This document shows, in pieces, positions 1 to 6,029 of a stretch of 9,064 nucleotides of DNA (its first letter is position 1; the number at the start of each line of letters is the position of its first letter). The translations under genes were made by a program, and so were the position numbers. Source of the stretch: Candidatus Auribacterota bacterium (GTDB lineage: Bacteria; Auribacterota; JAFGBW01; JAFGJP01); the NCBI GenBank assembly GCA_016929035.1, contig JAFGJP010000021.1, positions 1-9,064 of the forward strand, given 5' to 3'. The notes beneath the pieces were generated by a model that worked only from the letters and a program-made list of their open reading frames with translations, was not told the DNA's origin and did no database searches.

Positions 1-539
1 GACATGAGGATCTTCATCAAAAACCTGTCCCTCTGAGCTTCAGGAAGCTCGTACGTGCCCTCCTGCTCAATAGGATTTTGTGTGGCGAAAACAGTAAAGA
101 CCGGGGACAGGAAATAAGGCGTCCCGTCAATGGTGACCTGTCTTTCCTGCATGACTTCAAGAAGGGCTGATTGGGTTTTTGCAGGAGTTCTGTTGATTTC
201 GTCGGCCAGAAGAAAGTCGGTGAAAACGGGACCTTTCTCCAGCCGGAAAACATTATCTTTCATGTTGTAGACATTGGTGCCGATGATGTCCGAAGGCATA
301 AGGTCAGGTGTGAACTGGATCCGTTTAAAGGAGACCTGACAGATGTGGGCCACAGTTTTCACCGTAAGAGTTTTTGCAATACCTGGAACGCCTTCGATCA
401 GAGCATGTCCTCCGCATATGAGGGTGATAATGGCAGACTCGATGACCTCGTCATTTCCGATGACGACCTTCTGTATGTTTTCCTTCATCTGCTTCAGCTT
501 GCCGATGACGCCTTCAAGATATGTTGAAGCGTTTTCCAT
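1..539 (-). CDS. MoxR-family AAA+ ATPase, 3' part cut by window edge
   Basis: This encodes the N-terminal 179 residues of a MoxR-type AAA+ ATPase, a family that acts as a chaperone-like ATPase and often works with VWA-domain (DUF58) partners on envelope or metalloprotein targets. Visible motifs in order are Walker A GVPGIAKT (about 50-57), a Walker B segment LLADEINR (110-117), the MoxR-typical stretch around KTQSALLEVMQER (121-133), sensor 1 ATQNP (152-156) and the following EGTYELPEAQRDRF segment. The reading frame is open to the left edge, so the C-terminal lid domain is missing only because the window ends. The start is the ATG at 537-539, with AAAGGAG at 547-553 placed 7 nt upstream. It overlaps the end of the DUF4350 gene by 26 bp, indicating co-transcription and probable translational coupling. 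Family assignment is secure; the physiological target is unknown. Confidence 0.95.
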   Translation of the reverse strand, partial: MENASTYLEGVIGKLKQMKENIQKVVIGNDEVIESAIITLICGGHALIEGVPGIAKTLTVKTVAHICQVSFKRIQFTPDLMPSDIIGTNVYNMKDNVFRLEKGPVFTDFLLADEINRTPAKTQSALLEVMQERQVTIDGTPYFLSPVFTVFATQNPIEQEGTYELPEAQRDRFLMKILM

Positions 540-1818
540 AAAAGTACTCCTTTCTGATTTTATTGATTTTTTTGACCACAGACATGAATTCAAGCCAGCT
601 TAACTTTTTATCGGTTTCTGCTTCAAAACATTCTATAGGAGAAAGAGAAAGATAGCCCTTCATCCATTCGGGAAGGACTTTCATCAGCTTTTCCCTGAGC
701 TCCATTCCTCTCTGACCTTTTTCTTCCAGCTCTTCAAGAGAATATTTGGCAAAAACAAGCGCTGCATTGGCCCTGTTTGTATTTTTTCTGTAGATGTTGG
801 CTGTTGCTGAAAGAAGCTCTGCGTACTGCGGCTGGATCTTTTTCCCTGTGGATTTCAGCGTGCCGAAGCGGGGAAAGGCCCTCCAGATAAAAAGAAGAAA
901 AAGAAGGAAGATGTGCAGGATAATAAGCTCCATTCCATATTTGACAAAAAGATGGGTAAAATTTTTTGACGAGGTAAACCCGTGGTGATATTCGTCAAAG
1001 CCGATGGTTTTGTTAATGCCGAACTCCTCAACAATGTTGAGGAGAAGTCGAAGATTGTCTTTTTTTGTTATTTTCCCGTTGCTGATAATCTCCGGAGCCA
1101 GAAGCACAATAAGATTTCCTTCTCCTATCTTCTGAGCGATGCCGCAGGGCTTGTTGTTGCAGAGAAAGAATGATGAAGAAGAGTATTTATTTTCAACCTC
1201 AATGAAGTTTTGTGATTGAAAAGTGGTTTCATGAACATCTTTTGTCAACGCGTGGGGAACGGGACTGGCGACGCAGACTTCATCTTTATCGAAGGAGGAA
1301 ATTTTTATTCCAAACGCCTTCAGAAAATTGACATGTTTCCTTTCTGTAAAAAAAACGACAGTCCGTCCCTTGGAAATGTAGTTGATAAATTTTTGCCGGC
1401 TTTTGCTTCGAAGAGATTCAAGGAACGCTTTCTTTTTTTCCTTGGTCTCTTTCTCTTTGTTGCCCTCAGAAGGTTCTTTGGCTTCTTCCTTGTCTTCATG
1501 TTGACCGCCATCGCAGGAACATGAGTCATCTTCGCAACCCGCCTGCCACAGGAAAGGGGCAAGGGGATAGGAGGGATTGATAATAAAGACCAGCTCACAC
1601 TCTTTTTTTGTCCAGAGGTCTTCCTCTATCCTCAGCACCTGACAATCGAGTTCTTTCAAAAGGAGAAAAAAAGCGCGCGTCCCTTCTGCGTCGCTTCTAT
1701 AAGTGGAGAAAGCAGGGTAAATCTCTCCTCTCTTGTGGCTCCACTCTATTTCTCTTGATGCAATAACAACAAATATCGCGAGAACAGTAAAAATGATGAT
1801 GAGTTTAGTTGCTTTCAT
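514..1818 (-). CDS. DUF4350 domain membrane protein of the MoxR cluster
   Basis: A 434-residue protein with one N-terminal hydrophobic segment (about 6-20), a large soluble region and a second membrane segment (about 298-312), followed by a C-terminal cytoplasmic helical region. The stretch after the first helix (FSTYRSDAEGTRAFFLLLKEL, about 37-57, written here only as a landmark around TYRSDAEGTRAF) and the FDEYHHG motif (274-280) are typical of DUF4350 proteins found beside MoxR, DUF58 and DUF4129 genes. The biochemical role is unknown; the domain resembles glutamine-amidotransferase-like folds in some annotations, which I cannot test here. Residues about 93-132 are an unusual insertion rich in Cys, Asp, Glu and Lys. 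The ATG at 1816-1818 has no good Shine-Dalgarno sequence; it lies inside the end of the DUF4129 gene (14-bp overlap), so reinitiation after that gene is likely. Confidence 0.85.
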   Translation of the reverse strand: MKATKLIIIFTVLAIFVVIASREIEWSHKRGEIYPAFSTYRSDAEGTRAFFLLLKELDCQVLRIEEDLWTKKECELVFIINPSYPLAPFLWQAGCEDDSCSCDGGQHEDKEEAKEPSEGNKEKETKEKKKAFLESLRSKSRQKFINYISKGRTVVFFTERKHVNFLKAFGIKISSFDKDEVCVASPVPHALTKDVHETTFQSQNFIEVENKYSSSSFFLCNNKPCGIAQKIGEGNLIVLLAPEIISNGKITKKDNLRLLLNIVEEFGINKTIGFDEYHHGFTSSKNFTHLFVKYGMELIILHIFLLFLLFIWRAFPRFGTLKSTGKKIQPQYAELLSATANIYRKNTNRANAALVFAKYSLEELEEKGQRGMELREKLMKVLPEWMKGYLSLSPIECFEAETDKKLSWLEFMSVVKKINKIRKEYFYGKRFNIS

Positions 1819-2677
1819 TCTGGCGAAACGCGAGCTTTTGTTTAATGTTTCTTACCTGGTCGTTGCAGCTGGTAAAATCTTCTGCGCAGCAGGGAGTTTT
1901 GCCATACCAGTTCTTTTCATACTGCACGATGATATCGTGAAATTCTTTTTCTATATCCTGTTTTCTCTTTAAAAGAAAGTAGTATTCCCAGTTGGTCTTG
2001 TTTTTGTCATAGATGATGACCCTTTCGCGGTGAAGATAGCTCAGAAGCGATAAGTATATGGCGCGGAGCGCCAGGAGGTAATTTCCGGCCGAAGAATATT
2101 TTTGAGCCATTTCCTGCCAGTCGTCATAAGATATGTCCGTGGGATTGATCTTTTCACTGGTGAGTACGGAGAAGGAAATGGCCGAGTCTTTTTCCGTACG
2201 GCCTTTTCTTTTATATTTGAAGAGAAAATAGACGATTACAGCAATGGCCAAAATCACCAGTACGGTCAGAATATGCATGGAGTATTCAGAGATAAAGTCT
2301 CTGAAAGTCAGAGGCTTGTCTCTTTCTTTTATTTTAAACAAATTCTTTATTTTTTCTATGATCTTATCGATGTCTTTCCCTACTTTTTCATAAAGGTAAT
2401 TAAAAAAAGCCTCTTTCTTGCTTTTCAGAAAATCAGCAAGGGAATTCTGCTCTTCGTCGTCTTTTTGGTCGCCGAAAGTGAAGTCTTCGTAGTCCCGGAA
2501 TTCTGACTCCCTGAGGATCCTCTGGATGATGGCCTTTGCTTTTTCCGTATCCATCCGGTGCCCTTTTCGAGGCGGGGCTGTTAGAGGGAAAAGGGGTTTG
2601 CCGTTCCATAAAAAAACGAAAAGAGCCGCTGAGACAAAAACCATACAGCAAAAAGCAGTTTTATGTAAGTTCTTCAT
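1805..2677 (-). CDS. DUF4129 domain membrane protein of the MoxR cluster
   Basis: A 290-residue protein with an N-terminal hydrophobic signal or anchor segment (about 8-24), a charged helical extracytoplasmic region (about 40-130), a clear membrane helix (about 135-153) and a basic stop-transfer patch KYKRKGR. The cytoplasmic C-terminal part (about 185-260) has the DUF4129 pattern: LLALRAIYLSLLSYLHRE followed by DKNKTNWEYYFLL. Proteins with this domain are regular members of MoxR/DUF58 clusters; their exact role is not established. The ATG at 2675-2677 was chosen. An in-frame TTG at 2684-2686 would add three residues but has no Shine-Dalgarno sequence; the chosen ATG has only a closely spaced GAGG, so coupling to the upstream gene (17-bp overlap) probably matters. 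A Cys pair and a third Cys near residues 263-271 are unusual but unexplained. Confidence 0.82.
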   Translation of the reverse strand: MKNLHKTAFCCMVFVSAALFVFLWNGKPLFPLTAPPRKGHRMDTEKAKAIIQRILRESEFRDYEDFTFGDQKDDEEQNSLADFLKSKKEAFFNYLYEKVGKDIDKIIEKIKNLFKIKERDKPLTFRDFISEYSMHILTVLVILAIAVIVYFLFKYKRKGRTEKDSAISFSVLTSEKINPTDISYDDWQEMAQKYSSAGNYLLALRAIYLSLLSYLHRERVIIYDKNKTNWEYYFLLKRKQDIEKEFHDIIVQYEKNWYGKTPCCAEDFTSCNDQVRNIKQKLAFRQNESN

Positions 2678-3479
2678 GTGCCTCAATGTTTTTCAGCCGC
2701 ACCAGCAGGTCTTTGCCTGTTTTTTCTGATGAGTGGTAAAAATAGTAGACCGTGTGGCATATGGTCCAGAAAAAGTCGAAAGCGAAAAAAGTAATTATAA
2801 GGCAAAACAGCACGTAATAAGGCGATGACAGCCTCAGTCCGATAGAATTCATGTCAACAATGTGAAAAAAGCCCAGAATGGCTAGCGCAAAATAGATACC
2901 GTAAATAAAATTGATGAAAATAACGATAAAAATAATCATTCCGGTCAGTATTAACTTAATAAGAAAAAAAAGATTGTTGAATATTGTTGAAAAGACACAT
3001 CGCATCGGATGCTGTAGCCCTTCCTCTTCAATAAGGATAAAGGGTATGCATAAGCTTGCTGCGAGGAGAAAAAAGGCTGAAGGGATGACCATAAAAAGCG
3101 TTATGAAGGAAAGGGCAATGAAAAAGGAGGCAACCGAGAGACAAGTGACAAGCCTGCCCTTCGCTCCGTCCATAACGCTCCTTAAGCTCGTTGTGTTCCC
3201 CAGAAAGTTCTGGGTTGAAAACAATGTCAGATAGATCTTGCCCATGAGAACCAGGGCGAGGCCTGCGGAAAGAAAGACAGACATGAACAAGAGAAAGTCC
3301 ATCTGCTCCACAATGTTTTTTCCCGGCCGCACAATACGTGTCAGAAAGATGAACAGCCCGATCCAGAAGGGCGCGGAGAAAAGAGAATAAACGGCAAGAT
3401 AGCTGACAAGGTCTTTTTTCATCAGCTGAAAACCTTTATCGTAAAACATGCACGGCTTTGACAGGGACAAAACAGACAT
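2661..3479 (-). CDS. Polytopic integral membrane protein, function unknown
   Basis: A 272-residue, strongly hydrophobic protein with about six predicted membrane helices (roughly residues 26-48, 62-85, 112-132, 135-150, 168-200 and 220-245). It ends in a short charged cytoplasmic tail. The loop IEEEGLQHPMRCVFSTIFNN after the fourth helix resembles the segment seen in DUF975-like and glycerophosphodiester phosphodiesterase membrane-domain proteins, where a hydrophobic helix is followed by a charged turn and an amphipathic helix; this is a weak resemblance only. The start is the ATG at 3477-3479 because AGAGGA at 3486-3491 lies 6 nt before it. An ATG two codons earlier (3483-3485) is too close to that site. 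It lies between the zinc-finger gene and the DUF4129 gene and overlaps the latter by 17 bp. Its role in the MoxR cluster is unknown. Confidence 0.8.
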   Translation of the reverse strand: MSVLSLSKPCMFYDKGFQLMKKDLVSYLAVYSLFSAPFWIGLFIFLTRIVRPGKNIVEQMDFLLFMSVFLSAGLALVLMGKIYLTLFSTQNFLGNTTSLRSVMDGAKGRLVTCLSVASFFIALSFITLFMVIPSAFFLLAASLCIPFILIEEEGLQHPMRCVFSTIFNNLFFLIKLILTGMIIFIVIFINFIYGIYFALAILGFFHIVDMNSIGLRLSSPYYVLFCLIITFFAFDFFWTICHTVYYFYHSSEKTGKDLLVRLKNIEAHEELT

Positions 3480-3503
3480 ATTCATTCCTCTGTTGTATCT
3501 TTT

Positions 3504-3812
3504 CTATGTTTTTTCGTTCTGGACCTTATCTCTGCCTTTTGAAACGATGAGCAAATACCCTGCTATGTAAAAGGAGGTGAAGAAAATGGTCAGGCTTAAG
3601 GACAAGAGGATGATATTTTTTATAAAAGCCAGGGAGATCCTTTTTTTCCTTTTGGGATGAGCAACGCTTTCCAGGCACCCTCGGCAGTAGTTGATCCCGT
3701 CATACTTTGTCAGGCATTCGCTGCAAAAAGTTTTTTTGCATTTGACGCAGATTCCTGCACCTTCCCGTGACGGATGGTGATGACAAATAGCAAAAGATAT
3801 TTCTTGAGGCAA
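3504..3812 (-). CDS. Small B-box zinc-finger protein with one membrane helix
   Basis: A 102-residue protein, first gene of the leftward operon. The N-terminal part has eight evenly placed metal ligands: C10, H13, C22, C25, C30, C33, C43 and C46. This is the pattern of the bacterial B-box-type zinc finger found at the N-terminus of many small membrane proteins. A basic patch (PKRKKR, 53-58) precedes a single membrane helix (about 67-90), so the finger should face the cytoplasm and the short tail the periplasm. The start is a TTG at 3810-3812, supported by GGAG at 3819-3822 with a 6-nt spacer; no ATG or GTG fits better. Such proteins often lead MoxR-type clusters, where they may mediate protein contacts; that role is inferred. 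Confidence 0.8.
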   Translation of the reverse strand: MPQEISFAICHHHPSREGAGICVKCKKTFCSECLTKYDGINYCRGCLESVAHPKRKKRISLAFIKNIILLSLSLTIFFTSFYIAGYLLIVSKGRDKVQNEKT

Positions 3813-3833
3813 CGCTGTCTCCAGGTTTTTTCT

Positions 3834-3865
3834 ATTATATATTAAAATATTTTTTGTAATAACAA
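3834..3865 (-). promoter_or_regulatory. Candidate promoter for the leftward MoxR-cluster operon
   Basis: Read on the minus strand, a perfect TATAAT (3834-3839) stands about 15-20 nt before the zinc-finger gene's start region and its Shine-Dalgarno sequence. The best -35 candidate is TTGTTA (3860-3865), but the spacer would be 20 bp, longer than usual; nearer hexamers match poorly. The surrounding DNA is very AT-rich, so a TATAAT could occur by chance. Confidence 0.4.
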
Positions 3866-3884
3866 TAACTTTAAAATGGCCGGG

Positions 3885-3899
3885 AAATCCGGCGGATTT
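3885..3899. repeat. 15-bp perfect palindrome in the divergent spacer
   Basis: AAATCCG, one central G, then CGGATTT form a perfect inverted repeat. It overlaps a second small inverted repeat, GCCGG-GAAAT-CCGGC (3879-3893). The site lies just upstream of the candidate leftward promoter and could be an operator for a dimeric regulator. As RNA the GCCGG hairpin is followed only by a mixed T-rich stretch, so a terminator role is weaker. Function is inferred. Confidence 0.4.
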
Positions 3900-4268
3900 A
3901 TCTTGTTTTTAATGCGTCATCTATTTAGAATCTGAGTGAAAATCTGGAAAAGGAAAGAATAAATGCCGGTTTACAGCTGTCTATGAAGAAGCTGCAGCGA
4001 GAAGTCTGATCTTCTCAAGGGAGTGACAAAAGAAAAAGGTAAAAAGATCTGTCAGAATGCGGGAGCAGAAATCTGAATAAGATTTTGTCCACCTTTGCCG
4101 CAGGAAGATCTCATCGTCAATCTGAATCTTCTTCTGCGAGAGGCTGTTCCCTGTGCCCTTCTTCCTGAACGTGCTCTTATCAGTAAGAAAAGAGTCAGGG
4201 ATAGTCAGACAGGGAAAACAGAACAGGTGCGGCTTATCCCGTCTGTCACCTGCCGTTTTTATTCCAGT
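3900..4268. other. Spacer without a recognisable gene
   Basis: I see no convincing coding sequence here on either strand: short frames in this stretch are broken by stops and none shows a known motif or a good ribosome binding site. A 6-bp hairpin GAGAAG-TCTGAT-CTTCTC occurs at 3999-4016. The region might be a decayed gene or an upstream regulatory stretch, but nothing specific supports either. Confidence 0.5.
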
Positions 4269-4297
4269 TTGACAACCCTTTTTACTGATGATAAAAT
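4269..4297 (+). promoter_or_regulatory. Strong sigma70-type promoter of the purN operon
   Basis: A perfect -35 hexamer TTGACA (4269-4274) is separated by exactly 17 bp from TAAAAT (4292-4297), which matches the -10 consensus at five of six positions. Transcription should begin near 4304, leaving a leader of only about 22 nt that contains AAGGAG (4313-4318) 8 nt before the purN ATG. The short leader leaves no room for a purine riboswitch. Confidence 0.8.
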
Positions 4298-4326
4298 ATC
4301 CAGACTATTAGCAAGGAGTTATAAAA

Positions 4327-4956
4327 ATGGCGTTAAAGGTATCCGTGCTCGGTTCAGGTTCAGGAACGAATTTTGAGGCTATTGCCAGTTATTTCGATTC
4401 TCCTGAAAAGAGAAATATAGCAAGGATTGCCTGCGTTATTTCAGATATTTCCGGCGCCTATATCATGGAGAGAGCCAGGAAGAGGAATATTCCTTCTCAC
4501 CTGATTCCCTGCGATGCTTTTAAGACAAAGCTCGATCCAGAGACCGAGGAGAAGTATGTCGATACGCTGAAATCTTATAATACGGAACTTGTTGTTCTTG
4601 CAGGGTTTATGCGGGTAGTGAAAAAAGGGATCCTTTATGCGTTCCCGGATCGCGTGATCAACATTCACCCGGCTCTTCTGCCGTCGTTTAAAGGTTTGAA
4701 ATCATGGCAGCAGGCCTATGACTATGGCGTAAAGGTGACAGGATGCACGGTTCATTTCGCAGACGAGGGGATCGATACCGGGCCCATCATTGCTCAGCGT
4801 GTCGTCGGAATTGAAGATGCAGATACAGCAGAGGCGATTCATGAGAAAATACAGGTGGAGGAGCATGACGTGTACCCCAAAGTCATCGAAGCCATTGCCT
4901 GTGGCCGCGTTAGCGTATATGGGAGAAAAGTGAGGATAAAGGGAGGCCGTTTATGA
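4327..4956 (+). CDS. purN: Phosphoribosylglycinamide formyltransferase (GAR transformylase 1)
   Basis: PurN transfers the formyl group of 10-formyltetrahydrofolate to glycinamide ribonucleotide, the third step of cytoplasmic de novo purine synthesis (EC 2.1.2.2). At 209 residues it has the usual length of the family (E. coli 212). The phosphate-binding loop GSGSGTNFEAI (about 9-19) is followed by the folate-site segment VVLAGFMRV (89-97). The active-site triad is intact: N112 and H114 in NIHPALLPSFKG and D150 in the GCTVHFADEGIDTGPII stretch, corresponding to N106, H108 and D144 of the E. coli enzyme. The ATG is preceded by AAGGAG with 8-nt spacing and a strong promoter. The stop overlaps the hisG start (ATGA), so the two are translationally coupled. 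A purN-hisG pairing away from other pur or his genes is less common but both enzymes belong to nucleotide-linked metabolism. Confidence 0.97.
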   Translation: MALKVSVLGSGSGTNFEAIASYFDSPEKRNIARIACVISDISGAYIMERARKRNIPSHLIPCDAFKTKLDPETEEKYVDTLKSYNTELVVLAGFMRVVKKGILYAFPDRVINIHPALLPSFKGLKSWQQAYDYGVKVTGCTVHFADEGIDTGPIIAQRVVGIEDADTAEAIHEKIQVEEHDVYPKVIEAIACGRVSVYGRKVRIKGGRL

Positions 4957-5825
4957 AGAAGCTGGTTTTAGGCTTGCCAAAAGGAAGCCTGCAGGAATCC
5001 ACTTACTCGATAATGCAGAGAGCCGGCTTTAAGTTGACCGGTTCGCAGAGATCCTATAAGCCCTGTATTGATGATGAAGAGATCGAAGTTATCTTGATTC
5101 GAGCTCAGGAGATGGCGCGGTATGTTGAAGACGGCGCTCTTGATGCCGGGATCACGGGAAAAGACTGGATAGAGGAAAATAACGCGGTCATCGTTGAGAT
5201 AGCGGACCTGGTCTATGCCAAGCAGGGTATGCGGCCTGTCAGGTGGGTCCTGGCTGTTCCTGAAAACTCGAAAATCAGGCGTCCCGAAGATCTGGAAGGA
5301 AAAAAAATCGCGACGGAAGTCGTCAATATTACAAAGAAATACCTTCAAAAGAAAAAAATCAAAGCTGATATTGAATTTTCCTGGGGCGCAACAGAGATCA
5401 AGCCGCCTGAGCTCGCCGATGCCATCGTGGAGCTGACAGAGACAGGGTCTTCTCTTCGCGCGAATAATTTGAGGATCGTGGATACGGTCCTGACTTCAAC
5501 GACCAAGCTGATCATGAATAAAGGGTCTTACAAAGACAGCTGGAAGAGAAAAAAGGTGGAATCCTTATCCATACTTCTTCTTGGAGCGATCGAGGCAGAT
5601 AAAAAGGTCGGCATCAAGCTCAACGTATCAGAAAAAGATCTTCAGTCTGTCATCAAACTCCTTCCAGCGCTCAGAAGGCCCACCATGTCTCCTTTGAGCG
5701 AGGAGGGCTGGTATGCTCTTGAAACAGTCATAGAAGAAGCTTATGTAAGGAAAATGATACCGGAGCTTAAAAAGGCGGGAGCCGAAGGCATCATCGAGTA
5801 TCCCTTGAACAAAGTTATTCCTTAG
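4953..5825 (+). CDS. hisG: ATP phosphoribosyltransferase, long regulated form
   Basis: HisG joins ATP and PRPP to form phosphoribosyl-ATP, the first committed step of histidine synthesis (EC 2.4.2.17). The 290-residue length is that of the long form, which does not need HisZ. The N-terminal LGLPKGSLQEST (6-17) and GALDAGITGKDW (61-72) are family signatures, and the PRPP-binding loop lies in ELTETGSSLRAN (160-171). The C-terminal ACT-like regulatory domain (about 215-290) is complete, with RRPTMSPL (241-248), EEGWYALETVI (250-260) and the closing GAEGIIEYPLNKVI; this domain normally binds histidine for feedback inhibition. The ATG overlaps the purN stop by 4 bp and is preceded by GGGAGG (4941-4946). 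No other his genes are visible, so the pathway is split in this genome. Confidence 0.97.
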   Translation: MKKLVLGLPKGSLQESTYSIMQRAGFKLTGSQRSYKPCIDDEEIEVILIRAQEMARYVEDGALDAGITGKDWIEENNAVIVEIADLVYAKQGMRPVRWVLAVPENSKIRRPEDLEGKKIATEVVNITKKYLQKKKIKADIEFSWGATEIKPPELADAIVELTETGSSLRANNLRIVDTVLTSTTKLIMNKGSYKDSWKRKKVESLSILLLGAIEADKKVGIKLNVSEKDLQSVIKLLPALRRPTMSPLSEEGWYALETVIEEAYVRKMIPELKKAGAEGIIEYPLNKVIP

Positions 5826-5868
5826 AGATAAAAAATCGAGAGTCGCTCCTTCTGGACGACCTGTTGAG

Positions 5869-5879
5869 AAAGGAGGTGA
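5869..5879 (+). promoter_or_regulatory. Extended Shine-Dalgarno sequence of the 31-codon gene
   Basis: AAAGGAGGTGA is an 11-nt match to the complement of the usual 16S rRNA 3' end and lies 8 nt (counted from GGAGG) before the ATG at 5885. Its strength marks the tiny open frame behind it as a real, well-translated gene. Confidence 0.85.
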
Positions 5880-5884
5880 GGTGA

Positions 5885-5980
5885 ATGCCGTGCGGACGAA
5901 AAAAGAGGAAGAAAAAGATAGCCAAGCATAAAAGAAGAAAAAGACTGAGAAAAAACCGGCACAAGACAAGACCGGTTTAA
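5885..5980 (+). CDS. 31-residue basic protein, AURKAIP1/COX24 (bS22/mS38-like)
   Basis: This open frame encodes 31 residues, more than half of them Lys or Arg. The core KKIAKHKRRKRLRKNRH matches the short AURKAIP1/COX24 motif seen in small basic proteins of Bacteroidota and other bacteria, in actinobacterial small-subunit protein bS22 and in mitochondrial ribosomal protein mS38. In those ribosomes the homologues bind 16S/12S rRNA near the decoding region. A ribosomal role here is therefore likely but inferred from a short motif. The start MPCGRKKRK resembles the MPSGKKRKR beginning of Bacteroidota members. The ATG is set by an extended Shine-Dalgarno sequence, which fits high expression. It lies 59 bp after hisG and 49 bp before the TPR gene, in the same direction. 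A 7-bp inverted repeat covers its last codons. Confidence 0.85.
   Translation: MPCGRKKRKKKIAKHKRRKRLRKNRHKTRPV
5953..5978 (+). repeat. 7-bp hairpin at the 3' end of the small gene
   Basis: AAACCGG (5953-5959) and CCGGTTT (5972-5978) form a perfect stem around a 12-nt loop that lies inside the last codons. The stem is followed by AATATAG, not by a T-run, so it is not a normal intrinsic terminator; it may protect or partly attenuate the transcript. Confidence 0.45.
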
Positions 5981-6016
5981 TATAGATTGAAGGGAAAACG
6001 TTTATTGACAGACTGT

Positions 6017-6023
6017 AAGGAGG
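6017..6023 (+). promoter_or_regulatory. Shine-Dalgarno sequence that points to an ATT start
   Basis: AAGGAGG ends 6 nt before an in-frame ATT (6030-6032). No ATG, GTG or TTG lies at a usable distance in any frame that continues into a long product, so this site decides the start of the TPR gene. Confidence 0.75.
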
Positions 6024-6029
6024 CTTTCC

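Noticed and set aside
2102..2506. 134-codon plus-strand frame inside the DUF4129 gene
   Set aside because: It is antisense to a gene with clear domain and membrane-helix structure; its content is the Phe-rich shadow of Lys/Glu-rich coding DNA.
4298..4326. Possible purine riboswitch before purN
   Set aside because: The predicted leader is only about 22 nt, too short for any known purine riboswitch.
4095..4376. 93-codon plus-strand frame overlapping the purN promoter and start
   Set aside because: It runs through the near-perfect promoter and into purN in another frame, begins at a non-ATG codon without a Shine-Dalgarno sequence, and has no family motif.
5953..5990. Intrinsic terminator after the small gene
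   Set aside because: The stem is not followed by a T-run and the next gene begins within 50 bp in the same direction.
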